Positions 51,864 to 60,200 of a stretch of 64,000 nt of DNA are shown piece after piece. Each line of letters begins with the position of its first letter. Positions within the stretch are counted from its first letter, which is position 1. Source of the DNA: CAYJGJ01 sp964367585 (lineage in GTDB: Bacteria > Bacillota > Clostridia > Peptostreptococcales > Anaerovoracaceae); assembly GCA_964367585.1 (NCBI GenBank), contig CAYIYH010000004.1:1-64000 (forward strand), written 5' to 3'. The position numbers and the translations under genes were made by a program. The notes under the pieces were generated by a model. It was not told the DNA's origin. It did no database searches and saw only the letters and a program-made list of their open reading frames with translations.

Positions 51864-52433
51864 TTAACTTTCATAAGTCCTTAAAATACTCTCAGCAATC
51901 TCTCGCCTAGATACACGTGTGTCCATTGCTTTTTTTTCAATATACTTGTGGGCTTCTGTTTCATTCATATTTAAATGAGATATTAGTATATATTTTGCCC
52001 GGTCAACCGTCTTGATGTCATCAATTCTTCGAGAAAGCTTGTCGTTTTGTTTTTTAATTTTGCTTAACCGTGCATGCGATGCTTTTGATAGCTTTAATGC
52101 CATCCATAGCATGTTTTTTGTAAGAGGTTTTGATATTGTAATAACACCTAAATCCTCGACTAATCCAGACATATAGTCGTAGATATCTGTTTTAACAATG
52201 AAAATAACTTGGCAAACATCATCGAGAATCAGATCCTTTACTAGGTTTTCACCAGACTCATTATTAATCGGACTATTGATGATGTATAAGTCGTAACTAT
52301 TTTCGAGAGTCATTCTTCTAGCATCACCACAGGTTTTCACGGTAGAGATGTTTTTGCAAGATATCATTTTCAAAAGCTTAGCAATGCTTTCTACATTTTG
52401 GTCGGAATTTGAAACTATTAAAGCGCTTTTCAA
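51864..52433 (-). CDS. ANTAR-domain RNA-binding regulator with degenerate receiver (NitR-like)
   Basis: A 189-residue protein: an N-terminal receiver-like domain, a short coiled linker and a C-terminal ANTAR domain (VDRAKYILISHLNMNETEAHKYIEKKA... type helices). ANTAR proteins bind paired hairpins in nascent leaders and prevent termination. The usual phosphorylated aspartate is asparagine (Asn53 in YDLYIINSP), so activity is unlikely to be set by phosphorylation. In clostridia an ANTAR gene (nitR) directly follows glnA, as here (18-base gap), and acts on glnA expression. The glnA leader has matching features. Confidence 0.9.
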   Translation of the reverse strand: MKSALIVSNSDQNVESIAKLLKMISCKNISTVKTCGDARRMTLENSYDLYIINSPINNESGENLVKDLILDDVCQVIFIVKTDIYDYMSGLVEDLGVITISKPLTKNMLWMALKLSKASHARLSKIKKQNDKLSRRIDDIKTVDRAKYILISHLNMNETEAHKYIEKKAMDTRVSRREIAESILRTYES

Positions 52434-52451
52434 AGTATTCCTCCCTTTCTG

Positions 52452-53768
52452 TTATAGGATTTTAAAATCATTTTCAATATAATAATTATCTTTATCGCCT
52501 ACATTTTGAAATTCATAAAATTCTACTTCTTTAATCTTAATATAGCTATCGACATATTCTGTCGTAAGATATTTTTTGACGAAATCACTATTTTTTGTAA
52601 GTTCTATAGCTTCATCTAGGTTTCGAGGCAATGATTTTAGCATATTTGTTACAGCATGGCTTTCGGAGAAACTCTTCTCATCAATGGGATTAGAAAGCTT
52701 TAAATCATGTTCTATACCATACATTCCGGCATATAAAATGAGTGAAAATGCAACGTACGGATTTAGAGTTGAATCCGGAGATCTTAGTTCTATTCTTTCT
52801 CTTTCTTTACTTGCAATAGGCATTCTCAGAATTGCATTGCGATTTTGTTTTGACCATGCAATGTATTTTGGTGCTCTAAATTCCCCCAGTCTTTCGTAAG
52901 AGTTGTTAAGAGGGTTTAAAAAAAGTGTTATTTCTGGTGTTTTTTCTAATATGCCAGCTACAAAATTTTCCGCATATTTATAGTCTTTACTTTCTTTATT
53001 GCTAAAAACATTTTCTCCGTCTTTGTGAAGTGAAATATTTAAGTGTAGCCCGCTGCCACTTTTATCTAATAGTGGCTTTGGCATAAATGAAGCAAATAGA
53101 CCATTTCGTGACGCGAATGACTTTACGACAGATTTGAAAGTTAAGAAGTTATCCGCAGCAGATAGAGGATCACTAAACTTAAAATCAATTTCATTTTGTC
53201 CGGGTCCATCTTCATGATGAGAGTTTTCAGGCATAAGTCCCATGTCTTCAAGGCATAAGCATATTTCACGACGTATATTTTCACCTTTATCGATCGGAGA
53301 GATATCAAGATATGTACCATTGTCTAGTGGGATAGTGGTTGGTTCGTCAAATTCATCGGTATTGAATAGATAGAATTCACATTTAGTTCCAACCTTACAA
53401 CTAAAACCTAGACCGTATAAGTCGGAGATGGCTTTTTTTAGAATACTCCTTCCATCTCCGAGGAAGGATGTTTTATCTCGATTTTTGATATCACAGTAGA
53501 ATCTAAGCACAGCGTTTGTTTGAGGTCTCCATGGCAAAAGGCTAAGGCTTCCAAGATCCGGAAAGAGAAGTAAATCAGAAGAAGTAATGTCGGAATAAAC
53601 TTGGATTGCGGAAGAGTCTATCGACCTTCCATTCGAAAAAACATGCTCAAATTCATTTGACATTATAGAAATATTCTTTGGAATTCCCATCGGATCGCAG
53701 AATCCAAGACGAATAAATTTTACATCATTTTCTTCAATAAAGTCTAACACATCTCTACTTAGCATCAT
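52452..53768 (-). CDS. glnA: Glutamine synthetase type I
   Basis: A 438-residue ATP-dependent enzyme that makes glutamine from glutamate and ammonia. Length and pattern fit the GSI-alpha group without adenylylation site. Recognisable parts are KVGTKCEFYLF, SHHEDGPGQNEIDF, KPLLDKSGSGLHLNIS (normally KPxxGxxGSGMH), NPLNNSYERL and RIELRSPDS. The ATG at 53768 has AAGGAG at good spacing; the long in-frame extension upstream runs through the leader terminator and is not coding. It is the first gene of a glnA-ANTAR operon and diverges from asnA. Confidence 0.93.
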   Translation of the reverse strand: MMLSRDVLDFIEENDVKFIRLGFCDPMGIPKNISIMSNEFEHVFSNGRSIDSSAIQVYSDITSSDLLLFPDLGSLSLLPWRPQTNAVLRFYCDIKNRDKTSFLGDGRSILKKAISDLYGLGFSCKVGTKCEFYLFNTDEFDEPTTIPLDNGTYLDISPIDKGENIRREICLCLEDMGLMPENSHHEDGPGQNEIDFKFSDPLSAADNFLTFKSVVKSFASRNGLFASFMPKPLLDKSGSGLHLNISLHKDGENVFSNKESKDYKYAENFVAGILEKTPEITLFLNPLNNSYERLGEFRAPKYIAWSKQNRNAILRMPIASKERERIELRSPDSTLNPYVAFSLILYAGMYGIEHDLKLSNPIDEKSFSESHAVTNMLKSLPRNLDEAIELTKNSDFVKKYLTTEYVDSYIKIKEVEFYEFQNVGDKDNYYIENDFKIL

Positions 53769-53782
53769 AAATACTCCTTTAT

Positions 53783-53868
53783 AAAAAAAGAAAACGCTCA
53801 TCAAAAGTGATGTCTTTCCAACGTTTTGGAAAAGGTTATCGCAACACTTGATGAACGCCATTGTTCAT
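53783..53868 (-). promoter_or_regulatory. glnA leader: terminator and competing ANTAR-type hairpin
   Basis: On the minus strand, GGCGTTCATCAAGTG (53859-53845) pairs with CACTTTTGATGAGCGTT (53809-53793), followed by a U-rich run (53792-53783): an intrinsic terminator just before the ribosome binding site. Overlapping its 5' arm is a hairpin ATGAAC-AATGGC-GTTCAT (53868-53851), whose six-base loop has A at position 1 and G at position 4, the ANTAR recognition pattern. The two structures exclude each other. A further hairpin inside the terminator loop (TTTCCA/TGGAAA) has loop AAACGT and lacks the G. I infer that the ANTAR protein of the operon allows read-through. Confidence 0.7.
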
Positions 53869-53873
53869 AATTA

Positions 53874-53902
53874 TTTATACATAAAAAAAGTGCTATTGTC
53901 AA
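53874..53902 (-). promoter_or_regulatory. Promoter of glnA
   Basis: On the minus strand TTGACA (53902-53897), a 17-base spacer and TATAAA (53879-53874). Transcription should start near 53867, at the base of the leader hairpin. Confidence 0.75.
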
Positions 53903-53950
53903 TCTTCTAGAATCAAAAAGTAAAAAAAATAACTTTTTTTTAAAAAAAGC

Positions 53951-53979
53951 TTGACATTAAAAACTAGGTATGCCATATT
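53951..53979 (+). promoter_or_regulatory. Promoter of the asnA transcript
   Basis: TTGACA (53951-53956), a 17-base spacer and CATATT (53974-53979). It diverges from the glnA promoter with about 48 bases between the two -35 boxes. Confidence 0.65.
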
Positions 53980-53996
53980 TGTACACATATACAACA

Positions 53997-54038
53997 AAGG
54001 CGTTGTGAACCTAACCGTTCGCAACGCCTTTTTTTTTG
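53997..54038 (+). terminator. Terminator in the asnA leader
   Basis: AAGGCGTTGTGAAC (53997-54010) pairs with GTTCGCAACGCCTT (54017-54030), 14 pairs with one G-U, around loop CTAACC, then a T run to 54038. It lies between the asnA promoter and ribosome binding site, so asnA needs read-through. No second hairpin of ANTAR type is obvious in the short leader. Confidence 0.88.
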
Positions 54039-54052
54039 ATTGGAGGGAAATT

Positions 54053-55057
54053 ATGAGTAAAATGATGAAAGTATGTAGATATGATAAGGATTTATCTACC
54101 TATCAAACTCAAATGGCAATTGGTAGTGTAAAAAGGATATTTGAACAGAATTTGAGCAATAATCTAAATCTAAAAAGAGTTTCTGCTCCACTTTTTGTTG
54201 AAATTTCTACAGGAATAAATGATGACCTTAATGGGATCGAACGCCCAGTTTCGTTCGATATTGCAGAAACTAAAACAGATGCTGTTGTTGTCCATTCTCT
54301 TGCGAAATGGAAAAGATATGCATTATATAAATATGGGTTTCCTGTCGGAGAGGGATTATATACTGACATGAATGCAATACGTCGTGACGAGGAGATGGAT
54401 AATCTTCATTCGATATATGTGGATCAATGGGACTGGGAAAAGGTAATTGACAAAGAAACAAGAAATGTTGAAACATTAAAAGAGACTGTAAAAAAGATAG
54501 TAGCCGCAATTTGTGACACGCAGGATAAGATAAATGAAGAATATGGACTAGATTTGAGCCTATCAAGAGAAATAAGTTTTGTAACCACATATGAATTGGA
54601 AGAAATGTATCCCGAGCTTTTACCGAAAGAACGTGAGAACACTTATCTCAAAGAACACAAGACTGCATTCATTATGCAAATTGGGGATTATCTCAAGTCT
54701 GGAGAGAAACATGATGGTAGGGCTCCCGATTATGATGATTGGTCACTAAATGGGGACATCGTATTTTGGAGTGACGTCTTGGGATGTGCATTTGAAGTAT
54801 CATCGATGGGAATTAGAGTTGATGCAAAATCATTGGATGAGCAGTTGACTAAAGCGGATGCAGACGATCGCAGAGAATTTAAGTTTCACAAAATGTTATT
54901 TGAAGGTGTTTTGCCACTTACTATTGGAGGTGGCATCGGACAATCTAGGCTGTGTATGTTGCTTTTAGGTAAAGCACACATTGGAGAAGTTCAAGTTTCC
55001 ATTTGGGATGAAGAAACTGTCAAGAAGTGTGCCGAAATGGGAATAGAATTGCTATAG
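54053..55057 (+). CDS. asnA: Aspartate-ammonia ligase (asparagine synthetase A)
   Basis: A 334-residue AsnA, which makes asparagine from aspartate, ammonia and ATP. It belongs to the class II aminoacyl-tRNA synthetase fold; family stretches are RVSAPLFVEI, NDDLNGIERPV, VVHSLAKWKR, YTDMNAIRRDE, VDQWDWEKV and GGGIGQSRLCMLLL. It depends on free ammonia, in line with the ammonia-assimilating neighbours. GGAGGG precedes the ATG at 54053, right after the leader terminator. The type III glutamine synthetase gene follows after 12 bases. Confidence 0.96.
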   Translation: MSKMMKVCRYDKDLSTYQTQMAIGSVKRIFEQNLSNNLNLKRVSAPLFVEISTGINDDLNGIERPVSFDIAETKTDAVVVHSLAKWKRYALYKYGFPVGEGLYTDMNAIRRDEEMDNLHSIYVDQWDWEKVIDKETRNVETLKETVKKIVAAICDTQDKINEEYGLDLSLSREISFVTTYELEEMYPELLPKERENTYLKEHKTAFIMQIGDYLKSGEKHDGRAPDYDDWSLNGDIVFWSDVLGCAFEVSSMGIRVDAKSLDEQLTKADADDRREFKFHKMLFEGVLPLTIGGGIGQSRLCMLLLGKAHIGEVQVSIWDEETVKKCAEMGIELL

Positions 55058-55069
55058 GAGGAGAATAAA

Positions 55070-57157
55070 ATGAGTAGTGTTCCAAAGTTATTTGCTAGTA
55101 AAGTTTTTAATGATGAAGTGATGCGTGATAGGTTACCAAAGGATATCTATAAAGCGCTTAAAAAAACAATTGAGTTGGGTTCGTCCCTTGAATTAGATGT
55201 TGCGAATGTCGTTGCTACTGCAATGAAGGATTGGGCAGTCGAAAGAGGAGTTACACACTTTACTCACTGGTTCCAACCGATGACAGGCATCACTGCCGAA
55301 AAGCATGATAGTTTTATATCTCCTGTTGAAGGCGGAAATATAATAATGGAATTTTCGGGCAAAGAACTTGTTAGAGGAGAGCCTGATGCTTCATCATTTC
55401 CAAGCGGAGGTATTAGAAGTACATTTGAGGCTAGAGGATATACTGTTTGGGACACGACTTCATATGCATTTATTAAAGATGATGTTCTATGTATTCCAAC
55501 TGCTTTTTGTTCTTATTCGGGGGAAGCACTTGACAAAAAAACTCCACTATTGCGATCAATGGATGCTCTCAATGTCCAGGCTTTGCGAATATTAAAATTA
55601 TTCGACAATAAATCCGTGAAGCGAGTTAATTCTACAGTAGGTCCAGAGCAAGAGTATTTTCTAATCGATAAAAACATATATTTGAAGCGTCCCGACCTTA
55701 TATACTGTGGTCGTACTCTATTTGGCGCAAAACCACCTAAGGGACAAGAACTTGACGATCATTACTTCGGTGCAATTAAGCCTCGTGTTTCAGCTTTTAT
55801 GAAAGAGCTTGATGAAAAGCTTTGGGAGCTTGGAATCATGGCAAAAACAAAGCATAACGAAGTTGCACCTGCACAACATGAGTTAGCTCCAATTTTTGAA
55901 ACGACTAATATATCGACAGATCATAACCAAATAACAATGGAGCTTATGAAAAGTATAGCGGACAAGCATGGACTCGCTTGCCTGTTGCATGAAAAACCAT
56001 TTGCGGGAGTCAATGGCTCTGGTAAACATAATAACTGGTCTATTTCTACAGATACGGGGATAAATTTATTAGAACCGGGAGAAACTCCTTATGATAATGC
56101 GCAATTTGTACTATTCTTGGTTGCTGTTATTAAGGCAGTTGACGATTACCAAGATCTTCTACGGGTTTCGGTTGCAAATGCTGGAAACGATCATAGGCTT
56201 GGTGCAAACGAAGCTCCACCCGCAATAGTTTCAATGTTTTTGGGTGATGAACTGACTGAAATTTTACAATCGCTAGAAAACAAAGAAGAGTATAAGGGAG
56301 CAAATAAGACTAGCATGGAGCTTGGAACAGTCGTACTTCCTAATTTCCCAAAAGATACAACTGACCGGAACCGTACATCACCATTTGCGTTTACAGGTAA
56401 TAAGTTTGAGTTTCGTATGTTAGGCTCGACATTCTCAATTTCTGGTCCAAATATCGTACTTAATACAATCGTTGCTGATGTATTGGAAGGATTTGCGGAT
56501 ATCTTGGAACAGGCTGAAGATTTTCAACAAGCGTTGGGACATCTTGTTAGGAAGACAATAAAGAATCATAAGAGAATAATTTTTAATGGTAACAACTACT
56601 CTGACGAATGGGTCAAAGAAGCAAAAGAAAGAGGTCTTTTGAACTTAAAAAGTACAGTAGATGCTCTTCCGGAGTTTATTGCACCTAAAAACATTGCACT
56701 TTTTGAAAAACATAAAGTATTCACAGCTCATGAAGTCGAAGCACGTTATGAAATCATGATGGAAAATTATCAGAAAACTATCCACATAGAAGCATTAACA
56801 TTCATAGAACTAATAAAAAAATATGTTATGGAGTCGACATTAAGTTTTCAAAAAGATTTGCTTGATGTTTCTGTAAATAAAAAGACGATGGGAATCGATT
56901 ATGTTTTAGAAGATAGATTAGTAAAAAAATGCACATCATTGATAAATGAAATATATATCAATACTGAAAAGCTAGAGTGTAAATTGCTAGCAACAAAAGA
57001 AATCTCTGATACTTTGGAACTTGGAAAATATTATAAAGATACTATATATTCTTTGATGCTTGAAACTAGAGTCATGGTAGATGAATTAGAAACACTTATA
57101 CCTGTTCAGTACCAATCATTACCGAGCTATGGTGAAATATTATATAGTGCAAACTAG
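55070..57157 (+). CDS. glnN: Glutamine synthetase type III
   Basis: A 695-residue GSIII, the long form typical of Bacteroidetes, cyanobacteria and clostridia. Diagnostic parts are WFQPMTGITAEKHD, PSGGIRSTFEARGYT, GPEQEYFLID, KHNEVAPAQHELAP, FAGVNGSGKHNNWS and NRTSPFAFTGNKFEFRM. It duplicates the activity of the type I enzyme encoded by the divergent glnA. A short AGGAGGAG binding site lies between asnA and this gene, so both are on one transcript. Confidence 0.96.
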   Translation: MSSVPKLFASKVFNDEVMRDRLPKDIYKALKKTIELGSSLELDVANVVATAMKDWAVERGVTHFTHWFQPMTGITAEKHDSFISPVEGGNIIMEFSGKELVRGEPDASSFPSGGIRSTFEARGYTVWDTTSYAFIKDDVLCIPTAFCSYSGEALDKKTPLLRSMDALNVQALRILKLFDNKSVKRVNSTVGPEQEYFLIDKNIYLKRPDLIYCGRTLFGAKPPKGQELDDHYFGAIKPRVSAFMKELDEKLWELGIMAKTKHNEVAPAQHELAPIFETTNISTDHNQITMELMKSIADKHGLACLLHEKPFAGVNGSGKHNNWSISTDTGINLLEPGETPYDNAQFVLFLVAVIKAVDDYQDLLRVSVANAGNDHRLGANEAPPAIVSMFLGDELTEILQSLENKEEYKGANKTSMELGTVVLPNFPKDTTDRNRTSPFAFTGNKFEFRMLGSTFSISGPNIVLNTIVADVLEGFADILEQAEDFQQALGHLVRKTIKNHKRIIFNGNNYSDEWVKEAKERGLLNLKSTVDALPEFIAPKNIALFEKHKVFTAHEVEARYEIMMENYQKTIHIEALTFIELIKKYVMESTLSFQKDLLDVSVNKKTMGIDYVLEDRLVKKCTSLINEIYINTEKLECKLLATKEISDTLELGKYYKDTIYSLMLETRVMVDELETLIPVQYQSLPSYGEILYSAN

Positions 57158-57201
57158 TTATTACAAAATTATGAAGCTTATAAAATAATAGGGTGTGTTT
57201 T

Positions 57202-60200
57202 ATGAAAAAGAAAACATTATATCAAAGTGAATTTGAACATGATGCCTGCGGTATCGGTGCTGTTATATCTATTGATGGTAGGCCATCACACAAAATTGTG
57301 TCGGACGCATTGACGATTGTAGAAAAACTGGAGCATAGAGCCGGAAAAGACTCTGATGGTCAAGTTGGAGACGGTGTTGGGATATTTCTCCAAATCTCAC
57401 ATAGTTTTTTTTCAAATTTAGATTTGGGATTTGACTTGGGGAATGAACGAGAATATGGGATCGGAATGTTCTTTTTGCCGAGTGATAAAATAAAGAGAAA
57501 TACCGAGAAGAAACTATTTGAAGTCATCGCAAAAAAAGAAGGTGTTGAATTTTTGGGATGGAGAACTGTACCTACAGCCCCTGAAATTCTAGGAAAAAAA
57601 GCCGTGGAGTGTATGCCTTGTATCGAACAGTGTTTTTTAAAAAAGCCTTCGGAACTTTCTAGTGGAATTAATTTCGATAGAAAACTATATGTGATTAGAC
57701 GTGAATTTGAGCATAGTACTAATGGCACGTATGTTGCAAGTTTGTCTTCACGTAGTATCGTGTATAAGGGAATGTTTTTGGTTAAGCAGTTAAGAGATTT
57801 TTACCTTGATTTACAAAAAGATACTTATAAGAGTTCTATTGCGATGGTTCATTCAAGATTTTCTACAAACACTAATCCATCGTGGGAAAGAGCACATCCT
57901 AATAGATTCATTCTTCATAATGGAGAGATTAATACTATAAGGGGGAATGCCGATCGGATGCATGGACGTGAAGAAACTATGTCTTCCCAAGTCCTAGGCG
58001 ATGACATCGCAAAAGTCCTGCCCGTAATAAACGGAGAGGGATCTGATTCTGCGATGTTAGACAACACTCTTGAATTTTTACATATGAATGGGATCGACCT
58101 GCCCCTTGCTGTAATGATGACAATTCCGGAACCATGGAAAAATAATCCGTATATGAGTAGATGTAAAAGAGATTTTTATAGATACTATGCAACTATGATG
58201 GAACCATGGGACGGACCTGCTGCAATTTTGTTTTCTGATGGAGACATTGCGGGTGCGGTATTAGACAGAAATGGACTTAGACCGTCTCGTTATTATATTA
58301 CAAAAGACAATACACTTATTTTGGCATCAGAAGTCGGAGTTTTAGACATAGACCCCCAAGATATAGTGAAAAAGTCTAGACTTGAGCCTGGTAAAATGCT
58401 TCTCGTGGATACGATTCAGAAAAGAGTCATTTCTGACGAAGAGTGTAAAAATTATTATTCGACGGCTAAACCTTACGGTGAGTGGATCAGTAATAATTTA
58501 TTAGAATTAAAAGAACTACAAATTCCCGACAAAAAACCGGAAGTGCACTCGCAGGAGCATAGGGATAAGCTGTACAAAGTATTTGGATATAGCTATGAGG
58601 ATGTGAAGAATATCGTTTTGCCAATGGCAAAAAATGGAATAGAAGCTACTTCTTCTATGGGAACAGATATTCCTCTTGCCGTGCTCTCCGAAAAACATCA
58701 ACCATTATTCAGATATTTTAAGCAATTGTTCGCACAAGTAACAAATCCTCCCATCGACTCTCTCCGAGAAGAGATTATAACAGACACGACTGTATACATA
58801 GGTTCAGACGGTAATTTGCTCGAGGATAAACCCGAGAACTGTTGTGTAGTAGAAATCAATAATCCGATTTTGACTGCTACTGATTTAGCCAAAATTAAAG
58901 CCGTCGATGTGGATGGCTTAAAAGCAGAAACTGTATCCTTATTATATTATAAGAATACTCCTTTAGAATACCCGCTCGAACAGCTATTTATAAAATGCGA
59001 TAAAGCATATCAAAATGGTGCAAACATCATTATATTGTCTGATAGGGGAATCGATGAGAATCACGTCGCTATACCTTCTTTGTTAGCTGTTTCTGCGGTA
59101 GAACAGTACCTTATACGCACTAAAAAGAGGACGGCAATTTCTATTATATTAGAAAGTGGTGAGCCACGCGATGTTCACCAGTTTGCGACACTTCTAGGTT
59201 ATGGCGCAAGGGCAATATATCCATATTTGGCACACGAGTGCATTGGCGAGTTGATAGACAAGAAAATATTGGATAAAGATTATTATACCGCAGTAAACGA
59301 TTATAATAATGCAATTATACATGGAATAGTAAAAATATCGGCTAAAATGGGTATTTCGATTATACAATCGTACCAGTCAGCTCAGATATTCGAGGCAATT
59401 GGTATCAATAAAGAACTTATTGATAAATATTTTACTAATACGGTAAGTCGTATAGGCGGTATTGGGCTTGAAGAAATTGCAGAAGGTGTGGATTTTAGGC
59501 ATTCCTCCGCATTTGACCCGATGGGGCTGGGAGTTGACGATACTATAGATAGTATCGGTTATACTAAACTTGTCAATGGGGAATCAAAAGAAGAACACCT
59601 TTACAATCCACAAATAATAGTTGCATTGCAACAAGCAACACAAAATAAAGATTATAATAGATTCAAAGAATATAGTGCAATGATAGATAATGCAAACAGT
59701 CCATATACTTTAAGAGGACTATTGGATTTTAATTATAATTGTGAAATTCCTCTTGAAGAAGTTGAACCAGCAAGTGAGATAGTAAAACGTTTTAAAACAG
59801 GCGCTATGTCATATGGATCAATTTCCAAAGAAGCACACGAATGTATGGCAATTGCCATGAATACATTAGGTGGAAAGTCTAATTCAGGAGAGGGAGGAGA
59901 AGATCATGATAGGCTAGGAACAGAAAGAGGCAGTGCTATTAAGCAAGTAGCCTCAGGACGTTTTGGGGTGACGAGTGAATATTTGCTTAGTGCAAAAGAA
60001 ATTCAAATCAAAATGGCACAAGGAGCAAAACCTGGTGAGGGGGGGCATCTTCCAGGAGAAAAAGTCTATCCATGGATTGCTAAAACGCGTCATTCAACCA
60101 CGGGTGTAACTCTTATTTCACCACCACCTCATCACGATATATACTCGATTGAAGATCTGGCACAGTTGATTTATGATTTAAAAAATGCAAATAGAAAGGC

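Noticed and set aside
20190..51867. Shared 11-mer GCTACGATTAA at 20190-20200, 51857-51867 and (inverted) 42090-42100
   Set aside because: No extended similarity around the three sites and no common position relative to genes. Three hits of an 11-mer in 64 kb could be chance or a remnant, so it is not listed as a repeat family.
53768..53861. 31-residue N-terminal extension of glnA
   Set aside because: It would translate the leader terminator and hairpin, has no ribosome binding site, and the family start fits the ATG at 53768.
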